DNA from: Synechococcaceae bacterium WBB_10_009
GTDB lineage: Bacteria > Cyanobacteriota > Cyanobacteriia > PCC-6307 > Cyanobiaceae
NCBI GenBank assembly: GCA_010030955.1
Contig: RHBP01000016.1
Span: forward strand, 1-18,441
DNA: 18,441 nucleotides
Direction of reading: 5' to 3'
A program made the position numbers and the translations under genes. Shown here piece by piece: positions 5,524-13,998 of the stretch; position 1 is the stretch's first letter, and each line of letters begins with the position of its first letter. The notes beneath the pieces were generated by a model that saw nothing but the letters and a program-made list of their open reading frames with translations, had not been told where the DNA came from and did no database searches.

Positions 5524-6827
5524 CGGTTGCGGGGCGGCAGACCGCTGCCCCGCTGGAGGCCATCGAGCCATCGCTGGCCCTGGTGGCGCAGGGCGGCGGC
5601 GGCGGCGGCCACGGCGAGGGCCAGGGCTCCGGCCCAGCCCGGCCCGCACCAGGCGGCCGCCACCAGGGCCAGCAATGCCACGGCCCCCGCGGCGGAGCGC
5701 AGCTGCGGCAGGCGGCGGTGGGCGCCGGCGCAGCTGCGGCAATGGCGGGTGTGGGCCTCGTAGCGCTCCATCAGTGGCGCCAACGCTTGCCGTGGGGGGA
5801 GCGGTTGGCCCGGGAACGGCTCACCGCCGTAGCGGTTCACCCAGTCGTGCAGGGCCCGGATGTTGAGGTCGGCGCTGGTGGGCAGGTGGAAGCTGCGCAC
5901 CGCGTCGTGGCTGCCGCCCCGCTGCTCCAGCACCCGTTCCTGCCAGTGCAGGAAGACCTGATCGTCCTCCAGCACCACGTGGTTGCCCAGGTGCTGGAGC
6001 CATTGCGGCCGCAGCCCCAGCAGCCGGCCGGGCCAGGGGGAGCTGAACTGGAAGGGGAAGCGGGCGAACAGCCGGCAGGCCCCACGGCGGATCGGCGTGG
6101 CATACACCACGGTGAGGATGCGGGCGAAGCCCTTGGCGGTGAGGTCGTGCCACATCAGGCACGGCGCCGCATAGGTGGTGTGTTGGCTCCCCAGGCGCCC
6201 CCGCCGCGGCCCCTCCGGCCACAGGCTGGTGAAGCCCTCCGGGCCAAAGCTGGTGAGCTCCAGCTCCACCGGCCCGGCGTTCTCCCGCCGGCCCACGGTG
6301 GCGTGGTGGGTGAACGGCACATGGCTCACATCGAGCACGTTCTCCAGCAGGGTGAGGGCATCCATGGGCAGGTCGCGGAAGGTGTCCTGCACCACCCAGC
6401 CATCGGCCCAGCCCCGGCCCTGTTGCTGCAGCACCGGCACCAGCGGCAGGGGATGGGCGCCGGCCTCAGCCGGGTCGCCGCTAAACACAAACAGCAACCC
6501 CTGCGCCGCGGCGGTGGCGTAGCTGCGGCAGTGGCTGCGGGGGCTGATGCGGCTGCCGGGCTGGGCTTGGGGGATGGCGGTGCAGTGGCCGTCGCCGTTG
6601 AAGGTCCAGCCGTGGTAGGGGCACTCCAGCTCACCGGCGCCATTGAGGCGTCCCTCCGAGAGGGGCACCAGCCGGTGCGGGCACACATCGGCGAAGGCAC
6701 GCCAGTGCTGGCCGTTGGCGTCGAACCAGAGCACCAGGTCGTTGTCCAGCAGGGTGAAGGGGGTGGGCCGCTGCGGGTCGAGGTCCCGCAGATAGGCCAC
6801 CGGATACCAGGCTTGTGACCACCCCAC
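5520..6827 (-). CDS. PaO-like Rieske 2Fe-2S oxygenase, membrane-anchored
   Basis: This 435-residue protein belongs to the family of pheophorbide a oxygenase, chlorophyll(ide) a oxygenase, Tic55 and Ptc52, which act on tetrapyrroles and related substrates. The Rieske cluster ligands are CPHR (Cys49, His51) and CPYHGW (Cys69, His72). The mononuclear iron site is ENVLDVSHVPFTHH (Asp166, His169, His174). A C-terminal CxxC (Cys363, Cys366), typical of the plant-type members, precedes two hydrophobic helices (about 377-395 and 399-415) that would anchor it in a membrane. The GTG start at 6827 lies 7 bases after the stop of the HD gene; an ATG four bases upstream is in another frame. It probably shares a transcript with the HD gene. 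The substrate is unknown. Confidence 0.9.
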   Translation of the reverse strand: MGWSQAWYPVAYLRDLDPQRPTPFTLLDNDLVLWFDANGQHWRAFADVCPHRLVPLSEGRLNGAGELECPYHGWTFNGDGHCTAIPQAQPGSRISPRSHCRSYATAAAQGLLFVFSGDPAEAGAHPLPLVPVLQQQGRGWADGWVVQDTFRDLPMDALTLLENVLDVSHVPFTHHATVGRRENAGPVELELTSFGPEGFTSLWPEGPRRGRLGSQHTTYAAPCLMWHDLTAKGFARILTVVYATPIRRGACRLFARFPFQFSSPWPGRLLGLRPQWLQHLGNHVVLEDDQVFLHWQERVLEQRGGSHDAVRSFHLPTSADLNIRALHDWVNRYGGEPFPGQPLPPRQALAPLMERYEAHTRHCRSCAGAHRRLPQLRSAAGAVALLALVAAAWCGPGWAGALALAVAAAAAALRHQGQRWLDGLQRGSGLPPRNR

Positions 6828-6834
6828 CCATGGC

Positions 6835-8952
6835 TCAGGCGCTGTAGCCCTTGCGGGCAGGGATCGGGTAAGGAATGCGGCGGTGGCGCATGCGACGCCA
6901 CACCCGCACGAAGGCCCGCACCAGCAGCTCCAGCTCCGCCAGGGTGAGGCCGCTGTCGCGCAGCTGGCCGTCCTGCCAACGGGCATCGACGATCCGCCGC
7001 ACCATGGCGCGGGCCTGCTGCTCGTCGGTGTCCGGCGGCAGGGAGCGCAGGGCGGCTTCGCAGCCATCCGCCAGCATCAGCACAGCGGTTTCGCGGCTGC
7101 GGGGGATGGGGCCCCGGTAGCGGTAATCGCGTTCGGCAATGGCGGGGTTGCGGCGCCGCGCCTCATGCAGGAAGTAGCCCATCTTGAGGGTGCCCTGGTG
7201 TTCGGGGATGAAGTCCGCCAGGGGCCGGGGCAGGCGGTAGCGGCGGGCCAACTTGAGGCCTTCATCCACATGGGCCTGCAGGATGCCGGCGCTGAGTTGG
7301 GGGTCGTCGAGGGCGTCGTGGGGGTTGTCGCCGCTGTTCTGGTTTTCGATGAACCATTGGGGGCCGTGCAGCTTGCCCACGTCGTGGTACAGCGCACCGG
7401 TGCGGATCAGGTCGGTGTCGGCCCGGATGGCGCGCCCGCCCTCTTCCGCCAGGCCGCAGATCATCAGGGTGTGCTCAAAGGTGCCCGGGGCCTCCTGCGA
7501 CAGGCGCCGCAGCAGGGGGCGCTCCAGGTCGGCCAGCTCCAGCAGCCGCGTGCGGGTGAGCAGGTCAAAGAAGCTCTCCAGCAGCGGGCTGATCAGCAGC
7601 ACCCCCAGCAGCAGCCCCCCCAGCAGCAGGGCTTCGCCGGGCAGGTCGGCGCCGATCGGCAGCAGCCCATCGCCCTCGGCCTGAGCGGCGGCCCACTGCA
7701 ACAGCAGCCATTCGGCCGCCAGGGCCCCGAGGGGAATGAACAGGGTGAGCTGCAGCAGCTGGGCGCGGCTGCGTTGCCGGCCCGCCAGCACGGCGGTGAT
7801 CGAGGCCACCAGCGCCGCCACCAGCACCCGCTGGTCGTTGAACGGGGCCAGGGGCAGCGGCCACAGCAGGCTGGCCACCGCCACCCAGGCCAGCCCGGCG
7901 GTGGTGCCCAGCCCCTGGGCCAGCAACAGCGTGGCGGGCACCAACAGGGCCAGGGGGCTGGCGGCGCTGCCCAGCCAGAGCTTGAAGCCCTGCACCAGCA
8001 GCAGCAGCCCCAGGGTCAGCAGGGCCTGGCGCGGCTCCAGGCTGGGGCGGCTGCGGCGGATCACCAGCAACAGCACGCCACAGGCCGCCAGCGCTTCGCA
8101 CAGATGCCCGAGCCAGGCCCCCACCAGGGGTCGGCGGTTCACCAGGCCGAAGTAATCCAGCACCGCATACGACTGGGCGCTGATCGGTTGGCCCTGGCGG
8201 GTGATCCACTCCCCCTTGCGCACCTGAATGGTGGGGATGCCCTGCTGGGTGAGCAGCTCCTCGATCAACCGCTGGCTCAGGGCCGGGTCGATGCGCAGGT
8301 TGGTGCGCCCCTGCAGGGAGCTGGCCAGCACCCGCGCCCCCAGCCCCAGCCCCGGCTGCGGCATGGGCTCCAGTTGCAGGGCCGCGGCCTGCTCCAGCTG
8401 CTGTTGGGCCACGCTGCCGATCAGCCCCTGCTGCAGCATTCGCCGCTGGGCCAATCGCAGGCTCTCTTCCCATTGGTCGAGGCGCCGGCGCGGCAGCTGC
8501 AGCAGCCAGTCGCGCTCCTCAGGGCTGAGGGCCAGGGGTGCCACCTGCTCCTGCCCGGTGTTGGCCAGGCGCTCGATCGCCTGCAGCTGCCGGGCGAGCC
8601 GCTGCTCCAGCTCCCGGTTGATGCGGGGGTCCACCACCTGCACGTGGGTGCGGGGCCCCAGCTGGGAGCGCCGCTGCTCGAGGGCATCGGAATCCACCAC
8701 GGTGGCGGCTTTCGGGGCCCGCACGGTGAAGGGGGCGGGCACGCCGGGCCGCAGGCTGGGCTCCACCAGCCACGGCCAGCTCGACAGCAGCGCCACCAGC
8801 AGACAGCCCACCAACACGCTGGTGGTGTCGCGCCGCCGCCAGGGGGCCAGGGCCTGCCGCGGCCGTTCCTGGCGCCACAGCCGCCACACCAGCTGCCGGC
8901 GCAGGCGCCGCAGGGCACCCCAGGGTGACGGGCCGGGGGCCAGGCGGATCAA
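6835..8952 (-). CDS. 7TM-HD family phosphohydrolase (PgpH type, putative cyclic-di-AMP phosphodiesterase)
   Basis: Members of this family are membrane proteins whose cytoplasmic HD domain hydrolyses cyclic-di-AMP in Listeria and relatives. The 705-residue protein has an N-terminal membrane anchor (about 44-62), an extracytoplasmic 7TMR-HDED region (about 70-270), a bundle of hydrophobic helices (about 275-470) and the HD domain (about 485-690). Metal-binding residues are visible at His494 (TFEHTLM), His523-Asp524 (LYHDVGK), His561, His585 (IPEHQGT) and Asp629 (LADG), the complete set expected of an active enzyme. The start is a TTG at 8952 without a good Shine-Dalgarno sequence. It is divergent from folD, with 74 bp between them, and is followed by the Rieske gene. 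Activity on cyclic-di-AMP is inferred from family membership. Confidence 0.92.
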   Translation of the reverse strand: MIRLAPGPSPWGALRRLRRQLVWRLWRQERPRQALAPWRRRDTTSVLVGCLLVALLSSWPWLVEPSLRPGVPAPFTVRAPKAATVVDSDALEQRRSQLGPRTHVQVVDPRINRELEQRLARQLQAIERLANTGQEQVAPLALSPEERDWLLQLPRRRLDQWEESLRLAQRRMLQQGLIGSVAQQQLEQAAALQLEPMPQPGLGLGARVLASSLQGRTNLRIDPALSQRLIEELLTQQGIPTIQVRKGEWITRQGQPISAQSYAVLDYFGLVNRRPLVGAWLGHLCEALAACGVLLLVIRRSRPSLEPRQALLTLGLLLLVQGFKLWLGSAASPLALLVPATLLLAQGLGTTAGLAWVAVASLLWPLPLAPFNDQRVLVAALVASITAVLAGRQRSRAQLLQLTLFIPLGALAAEWLLLQWAAAQAEGDGLLPIGADLPGEALLLGGLLLGVLLISPLLESFFDLLTRTRLLELADLERPLLRRLSQEAPGTFEHTLMICGLAEEGGRAIRADTDLIRTGALYHDVGKLHGPQWFIENQNSGDNPHDALDDPQLSAGILQAHVDEGLKLARRYRLPRPLADFIPEHQGTLKMGYFLHEARRRNPAIAERDYRYRGPIPRSRETAVLMLADGCEAALRSLPPDTDEQQARAMVRRIVDARWQDGQLRDSGLTLAELELLVRAFVRVWRRMRHRRIPYPIPARKGYSA

Positions 8953-9026
8953 CGCAACCGTGCACGTTTGTGCTCAAGCTAGCCCTGCCAGGCATGCTGA
9001 GGGGCAGTAGCCAGCTCGCTTTAGCC

Positions 9027-9935
9027 ATGGCCACCCGTTTGGATGGGCGTCAGCTGGCGGCCCAGATCGAGCAGCGCCTGCAGGCGGTGGTGGCGGAGCG
9101 CCTGGCGCGGGCCGGGCGGCCGCCGGGGCTGGCGGTGCTGCGGGTGGGGGATGACCCCGCCAGCGGCGTGTATGTGGCCAACAAAGAGAAGGCCTGCAGC
9201 CGCATCGGCATCACCAACCTGGGGGCGCACCTGGGCGCCGACACCCCGGCGGCGGAGGTGCTGGCCACGATTCAACGGCTCAACGCCGATCCGGCGGTGG
9301 ACGGCATCCTGCTGCAACTGCCGCTTCCCAAGGGGCTCGATGAACGGCCGCTGCTGGCGGCGATCGATCCGGAAAAAGACGCCGACGGCCTCCACACCCT
9401 CAACCTCGGCCGCCTGTTGAAGGGGGAGCCGGGGCCCCGCAGCTGCACCCCCGCCGGGGTGATGGCGCTGCTGGCCGCCGCGGGGGTGGAGCTCTCGGGC
9501 AAGCGGGCCGTGGTGGTGGGGCGCAGCATCCTGGTGGGCCAGCCGATGGCCTTGATGCTGCAGGCGGCCGACGCCACCGTGAGCGTTGCCCACTCCCGCA
9601 CCGCTGATCTCGCGCAGCTCACGCGCCAGGCCGATGTGCTGGTGGTGGCGGCGGGCCGGCCCCGCATGGTGGGCGCGGAGCACGTGAAGCCCGGCGCCGT
9701 GGTGGTGGATGTGGGCATCCATCGGCTTGAGCCCGACCCCGCCGCCGGGCCCGAGGCCAAGGCGCGGCTGTGCGGCGATGTGCGCTTTGAGGAGGTGGAG
9801 CCGATCGCCAGTGCGATCACCCCCGTGCCCGGTGGGGTGGGGCCGATGACGGTGACGCTGCTGCTGGTGAACACGGTGGCCAGCTGGTGCCAGCGCAGTG
9901 GGTTGGATCAGCCCTTGGCGGATCTGTTGCCCTGA
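9027..9935 (+). CDS. folD: bifunctional methylenetetrahydrofolate dehydrogenase / cyclohydrolase FolD
   Basis: FolD interconverts 5,10-methylene-, 5,10-methenyl- and 10-formyl-tetrahydrofolate, supplying one-carbon units for purines and initiator Met-tRNA. The 302-residue protein has signature 1, VLRVGDDPASGVYVANKEKA (about 37-56), with Tyr49 and catalytic Lys53; the active-site strand DGILLQLPLPKG; the Rossmann VVVGRSILVGQPMALML region; and signature 2, PGGVGPMTVTLLL, near the C-terminus. Length is normal. The ATG at 9027 begins the conserved N-terminus; the frame upstream looks non-coding. It is separated from crtE by 65 bp and is divergent from the HD gene. Confidence 0.97.
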   Translation: MATRLDGRQLAAQIEQRLQAVVAERLARAGRPPGLAVLRVGDDPASGVYVANKEKACSRIGITNLGAHLGADTPAAEVLATIQRLNADPAVDGILLQLPLPKGLDERPLLAAIDPEKDADGLHTLNLGRLLKGEPGPRSCTPAGVMALLAAAGVELSGKRAVVVGRSILVGQPMALMLQAADATVSVAHSRTADLAQLTRQADVLVVAAGRPRMVGAEHVKPGAVVVDVGIHRLEPDPAAGPEAKARLCGDVRFEEVEPIASAITPVPGGVGPMTVTLLLVNTVASWCQRSGLDQPLADLLP

Positions 9936-10000
9936 GGTGTAGGGCGGGGCGCGTGCTGAGAGAATCCCCGCCAGTTGCGCGGCCCACGGCCCCTTCCCCC

Positions 10001-10903
10001 ATGACCGCGGCGGTGAGCACCACGTTTGATTTCGCCGCCTACCTGGAGGCGGCTCGCCTGCGGGTGGAAGCGGCCCTGGATGGATCCCTCGGCCCGGAGC
10101 GGCCCGAGACCCTGCGGGAGGCCATGCGCTACTCGCTGCTGGCCGGCGGCAAGCGGTTGCGCCCGATCCTCTGCCTGGCGGCCTGTGAGCTGGCCGGGGG
10201 CCAGGCCGAGCAGGCGATGCCCACGGCGGTGGCGCTGGAGATGGTGCACACCATGTCGTTGATCCATGACGACCTGCCCGCCATGGACAACGACGACCTG
10301 CGCCGCGGCCGCCCCACCAACCACAAGGTGTACGGCGATGCCAACGCCATCCTGGCCGGTGATGCCCTGCTCACCCGCGCCTTCGAGATGGTGGCCCTGC
10401 GCAGCCCGGGCGTTCCGGCGGAACGGCTGCTGGCGGTGGTGGGGGAGCTCTCCCTGGCCTCCGGCGCCCCCGGGCTGGTGGGCGGCCAGGTGGTGGACCT
10501 GGAGTGCGAGGGCAAGAGCGTGGACCTCGACACCCTCGAGTACATCCACCTGCACAAAACCGGTGCCCTGCTGCGGGCCTGTGTGATCAGCGGTGCCCTG
10601 ATCGCCGGTGCGTCCGAGGCGTTGCTGGAGGCGCTGCGGGTGTATGCCCGCGGCATCGGCCTGGCCTTCCAGATCATCGACGACATCCTCGATGTCACCG
10701 CCAGCAGTGAGGTGCTGGGCAAAACCGCCGGCAAGGACCTCACCGCCGACAAGACCACCTACCCCAAGCTGCTGGGCCTGGAGGAATCCCGGCGCCGCGC
10801 TGAGGCCCTGGTGGCGGAGGCCAAGGCCGCGCTCGACCCCTGGCGCGACCGCGCCGCACCGCTGCTGGCCCTGGCGGACTACATCACGAGCCGCGATCGA
10901 TGA
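10001..10903 (+). CDS. crtE: geranylgeranyl diphosphate synthase
   Basis: CrtE builds C20 GGPP, precursor of carotenoids, phytol tails of chlorophyll, tocopherols and quinone side chains. The 300-residue protein contains the first Asp-rich motif LIHDDLPAMDND (Asp90, Asp91, Asp96), the GGKRLRP substrate-binding region (about 49-55), KTGALL at 186-191 and the second Asp-rich motif IIDDILD (Asp227, Asp228, Asp231), with GKTAGKDLTADKTTYP after it. The bacterial DDx4D form is intact. It overlaps the DUF212 gene by ATGA. A folD–crtE neighbourhood is common in picocyanobacteria. Short-chain prenyl synthases are hard to separate by sequence, but GGPP is the expected product in this setting. Confidence 0.94.
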   Translation: MTAAVSTTFDFAAYLEAARLRVEAALDGSLGPERPETLREAMRYSLLAGGKRLRPILCLAACELAGGQAEQAMPTAVALEMVHTMSLIHDDLPAMDNDDLRRGRPTNHKVYGDANAILAGDALLTRAFEMVALRSPGVPAERLLAVVGELSLASGAPGLVGGQVVDLECEGKSVDLDTLEYIHLHKTGALLRACVISGALIAGASEALLEALRVYARGIGLAFQIIDDILDVTASSEVLGKTAGKDLTADKTTYPKLLGLEESRRRAEALVAEAKAALDPWRDRAAPLLALADYITSRDR

Positions 10904-11388
10904 GCAGCCCCGGGCTCGCGCTGCTCGACAACGGCGCCCTCTGGTGGGGCCTGGCGGCCTGCGGCACCGCCCAGCTCTCGAAGCTGCTGATTGAGCTGGT
11001 GCTGCACCGGCGCTGGAACCCCAAGGTGCTGGTGGAAACCGGCGGCATGCCCTCGAGCCACTCGGCCCTGCTCACGGGCACCGCGGCGGGCCTGGGCTGG
11101 CAACAGGGGTTTGATTCCGGGCTGTTCGCCCTGGCGGCCTGCATGTGTTTTGTGGTGCTCTACGACGCATCCGGTGTGCGCCGGGCCGCCGGACTCACCG
11201 CCGCCCGTGTGAACACCCTGGCGGAGCCTCCGGCCGATCAACAACCGTTGAAGGAAAACCTCGGCCACACCCGCCTGGAGGTGCTGGTGGGCAGTTTGAT
11301 GGGGCCGCTGGTGGCCCTGCCCGGGCTGGTGTGGGTGGGCTCGCCGCTGCTGCTCGCCCGCCACTGGGGTTGGCTCCCGGTTGGCTGA
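10900..11388 (+). CDS. DUF212 family membrane protein (divergent PAP2 phosphatase-like)
   Basis: This is a 162-residue integral membrane protein of the DUF212 / 'divergent PAP2' family (PF02681). The conserved core WNPKVLVETGGMPSSHSALLTG (about residues 39-60) includes the GGMPSSHS phosphatase-like motif, followed by helices and the YDASGVRRAAGLTA element (about 88-101) and LGHTRLEVLVGSLMG. Members are often annotated as acid phosphatase/vanadium haloperoxidase-like; a role in isoprenoid diphosphate metabolism is attractive because the gene overlaps crtE by 4 bases, but this is inference. Its end overlaps the start of the helicase gene by 8 bases. Confidence 0.9.
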   Translation: MSSPGLALLDNGALWWGLAACGTAQLSKLLIELVLHRRWNPKVLVETGGMPSSHSALLTGTAAGLGWQQGFDSGLFALAACMCFVVLYDASGVRRAAGLTAARVNTLAEPPADQQPLKENLGHTRLEVLVGSLMGPLVALPGLVWVGSPLLLARHWGWLPVG

Positions 11389-12841
11389 ACCGGGCGGCTT
11401 CACCCTCACCGCCGGCCAATCGGCGGCGGCCGACGCCTTTGCCCAGTGGCTGCAGGCCCCCTACGACGGCACCCCGTTTGTGCTGAGCGGCTACGCCGGC
11501 ACGGGCAAAACCACCCTCTCGCGCCATCTGCTGCAGCAGGTGGACACCCTGGGCCTCTGTTGGACCGTGGTGGCCCCCACCCACAAGGCGGTGGGGGTGC
11601 TGCGCCAGCAGCTGGCCTTGGGGGGGCTGCAGCCCACCTGGTTCCCCAGCACCATTCACCGCCTGCTGCGGCTGAAGCTCAAGCGCCAGGGCGATGTGGA
11701 GCGCTGCGAAGAAACGGAGCAGACCGCCGCCGCCCTGGAACACCTGGGCCTGGTGCTGGTGGATGAGGCCTCGATGGTGGACAGCACCCTGCTGGAGATC
11801 GCCCTGCGCTGTGCCCACCCTTTCCGCACCCGGCTGGTGTTCGTGGGGGATCCGGCCCAGCTGCCGCCGGTGGGGGAGCCCCAGAGCCCCGTGTTTGCCC
11901 TCACCCGCGCCGCCAGCGCTTGCCTCACGGAGGTGGTGCGGCACCAGGGCCCGGTGCTGCAGTTGGCCACAGGGCTGCGCAATGGCCAATTGCCCTGCCA
12001 GCCGCCGCCCCCCATGGCGCCTGTGAGCACCCCCCAGGGGCAGGTGGTGGTGGCCGCCCGCGAGCCGTGGCTGGCGGCGGCCCAGGCGGCCCTGCGCCGC
12101 GGCGCCGAGCTGGACAACCCCGACCACGCCCGCATCCTCTGCTACACCAACCGCGCCCTGGAGCAGTTGGTGCCCCTGGCCCGCCGCGCCATCCACGGCG
12201 ACATGGCCGACCAGCTGCCGGTGCTGCCCGGTGAGGTGCTGATCACCCGCTCGGCGGTGATGGCCCCCGCCTGCCGGGCCGGCGAGGAGGCCGCGGAGGA
12301 GCCCGACCTGCTGCTGGGCTCCAACCGCGAGCTGGTGGTGCGCGACGTGACGCCGGAGCGCTGCGACCTGGCGGAGTTCGGCCTGAGCGGCGGCGATGGC
12401 CCCTCAGGTTTCACGGTGCCGGTGATCGACACCCTGGTGGCGGAGGTGGAGGCCGGTGAGACCCGCCTCAGCCTGCGGCTGCTGCCGCCGGCGGGCAGCG
12501 CCGCCCGCGAGCAGCTCGATGGGGTGCTGCGGCAGCTGCGCCAGCGGGCCCGCGAGGCGGGCAAGCAGGAGGGCCGCGGCCTGTGGCGCCGCTACTTCCT
12601 GGTGCGGGATGCCTTCGCCTCGCTCGGGCCCGCGGCGGTGCTCACGGTGCACCGCAGCCAGGGCAGCACCTTCGGCGAGGTGTTCATTGCCGGCGATGTG
12701 TTCTGGCCCAGCGACGACACCCTGCGGCGCCAGCTGGTGTACGTGGCGGTGAGCCGCGCCAGCCAGGCGGTGTGGCTGGTGGCCGATGGCCGCCGTGGTT
12801 CGGATCCGGAGCGCTGGCGCCGCTGGCTTCAGCGCAGTTGA
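11381..12841 (+). CDS. RecD-like superfamily 1 DNA helicase (AAA ATPase)
   Basis: This 486-residue protein carries the motifs of a superfamily 1B helicase: Walker A GYAGTGKTT (residues 37-45), motif Ia VAPTHKA, Walker B LVLVDEASMVD (about 124-134), motif III GDPAQLPPVGE (156-166), motif V LTVHRSQGSTF (about 421-431) and motif VI VYVAVSRAS near the C-terminus. It lacks the N-terminal domain of full RecD2 proteins, and no RecB or RecC is nearby, so it probably works alone in DNA repair or replication restart. The TTG start at 11381 lies inside the preceding gene by 8 bases, which suggests translational coupling. Its 3' end overlaps the convergent GAP gene by 13 bases. Confidence 0.9.
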   Translation: MAEPGGFTLTAGQSAAADAFAQWLQAPYDGTPFVLSGYAGTGKTTLSRHLLQQVDTLGLCWTVVAPTHKAVGVLRQQLALGGLQPTWFPSTIHRLLRLKLKRQGDVERCEETEQTAAALEHLGLVLVDEASMVDSTLLEIALRCAHPFRTRLVFVGDPAQLPPVGEPQSPVFALTRAASACLTEVVRHQGPVLQLATGLRNGQLPCQPPPPMAPVSTPQGQVVVAAREPWLAAAQAALRRGAELDNPDHARILCYTNRALEQLVPLARRAIHGDMADQLPVLPGEVLITRSAVMAPACRAGEEAAEEPDLLLGSNRELVVRDVTPERCDLAEFGLSGGDGPSGFTVPVIDTLVAEVEAGETRLSLRLLPPAGSAAREQLDGVLRQLRQRAREAGKQEGRGLWRRYFLVRDAFASLGPAAVLTVHRSQGSTFGEVFIAGDVFWPSDDTLRRQLVYVAVSRASQAVWLVADGRRGSDPERWRRWLQRS

Positions 12842-13512
12842 AGGCCCTCGATCCCCTGCCAGCCCATGTAGCCCGCCAGCACCAGGCTGAGCCCCCCCAC
12901 CAGCAGGTCGCCCCGCAGGAACAGCAGCTGCTTGGCGCGCTCCAGCAGCGGCAGCACCTGCTCGCGGCCGATCAGCACCGCCAGGAAGGGGATCAGCAGC
13001 GCCAGGCTCGCCACCAGGGTGAAGCCGGCCGTGTAGAGCACCTCCTGCAGCCGGTTCAACCCCGAGGCCAGCAGGGCCGAGGCCGTTTTGGCAAACAAAA
13101 ACAGGTCATCGGGGCTGATCACCTCCAGGCCGCTGCTGATCCCCAGCAACAGGGGGAGGGGCATGGCGCAGAAGCGATCCAGTTGGCGGGTCCAACCGGG
13201 GGTATTGCCCTCCTCCTCGCGGCTGAGCAGCTCCTTGATGCCCAGGGCCAGCAGGGCGCCGGCGGCCAGCAGGTCGAGGCCGGTGCGGTGGCTGCTGCCT
13301 TGGGCCATGGTGAGCAGCAGCCCATGGCCGGCGGTGAGCAGCAGCACCACCATCAGGGCCACCGTGATCATCCAGCCGAGCACCAGCAGGCCGCCGCGCC
13401 GCAGCGGCTGCGGCCCCAGCAGCAACAGCAGCAGCAGCCCGATGTGCAGGGGGCTCAGGGTGATGCCGCTGCCGTAGGCCACCAGTTCGGCCCAGAGGGT
13501 GGCTTGGCTCAT
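12829..13512 (-). CDS. GAP family (Sap/LysE-like) membrane protein
   Basis: This is a 227-residue polytopic membrane protein with about six hydrophobic segments. The first part, ITLSPLHIGLLLLLLLGPQP with a following RRGGLLVLGWMITVALMVVLLL, matches the GAP / SfLAP family (PF11139), related to LysE-type exporters; a mycobacterial relative helps expose lipids at the surface. A cytosolic loop lies around residues 98-112 (SREEEGNTPGW), and EVISPDDLFLFAKTASALL forms a second-half repeat. The substrate is unknown. It begins 12 bases after the stop of the phosphatase fusion gene, so it probably belongs to the leftward zwf–opcA–cobB transcript. Confidence 0.82.
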   Translation of the reverse strand: MSQATLWAELVAYGSGITLSPLHIGLLLLLLLGPQPLRRGGLLVLGWMITVALMVVLLLTAGHGLLLTMAQGSSHRTGLDLLAAGALLALGIKELLSREEEGNTPGWTRQLDRFCAMPLPLLLGISSGLEVISPDDLFLFAKTASALLASGLNRLQEVLYTAGFTLVASLALLIPFLAVLIGREQVLPLLERAKQLLFLRGDLLVGGLSLVLAGYMGWQGIEGLQLR

Positions 13513-13524
13513 GGGCGGTGCGGC

Positions 13525-13998
13525 TCAGCGGCGGATCTCGAACCAGTCTTCCCGGATGGGGTGCAGCTGGCCATGCACCACGCTCAGCACCTCCGCCAGT
13601 TCGGGGCCCCGCTCGCACCAGAGCCGCAGTTCGGTTAGGGCCTGCACGGCCCCTTCCGCCTGCACCTCCACGGTGCCATCGGGCAGGTTGCGCACCCAGC
13701 CGTTCAGATCGAGCTCGCGGGCCTTCTGGCAGCAGGCCGCCCGGTAGCCCACCCCCTGCACGCGGCCCTTCACGATCAGCTGCCAGCGCTCCTGGCGGCT
13801 GCCGAAGGCCGGCTCGCTGCGATCGCTCTGCAGCCACTCCCGCCGCCGCACGCTGCGGCTGTTGCGGCTCACCGGGTTGAGGTCGGCGATCAGCCAGCCC
13901 GGAGCCCGCGATTCCACCTGCTTGAGCGGTTGTTGGCCGCTGCCGCCGCGCCGGGCGCGGCGTCCGCTGGCGTCTTCGCCAGTCATGCCCCCAGTCAT
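13525..13998 (-). CDS. acyP: acylphosphatase as an independent gene (alternative to the fusion)
   Basis: If the open frame is read as two genes, acylphosphatase would start at the ATG at 13998 (MTGGMTGEDASG) and give a 157-residue protein: a 70-residue basic extension, then the roughly 87-residue acylphosphatase domain with Arg86 and Asn104 in this numbering. Acylphosphatases hydrolyse acyl phosphates such as carbamoyl and acetyl phosphate. No ATG, GTG or TTG directly precedes the domain; in-frame GTG codons exist in the extension. A second ATG lies four codons on, within a 12-bp tandem repeat. This start may still be used to produce free acylphosphatase even if the fusion is translated. Confidence 0.4.
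   Translation of the reverse strand: MTGGMTGEDASGRRARRGGSGQQPLKQVESRAPGWLIADLNPVSRNSRSVRRREWLQSDRSEPAFGSRQERWQLIVKGRVQGVGYRAACCQKARELDLNGWVRNLPDGTVEVQAEGAVQALTELRLWCERGPELAEVLSVVHGQLHPIREDWFEIRR

Noticed and set aside
5385..6818. Long plus-strand open frame opposite the Rieske gene
   Set aside because: It is a shadow of GC-rich coding on the other strand: rich in Gln, His, Ala and Gly, with no recognisable domain, while the opposite strand encodes a clear Rieske protein.
6883..8928. 681-codon plus-strand open frame opposite the HD phosphohydrolase
   Set aside because: Composition is dominated by Gln, Gly, Ala and His, as expected from antisense of Leu- and Arg-rich coding; the minus strand has complete HD motifs.
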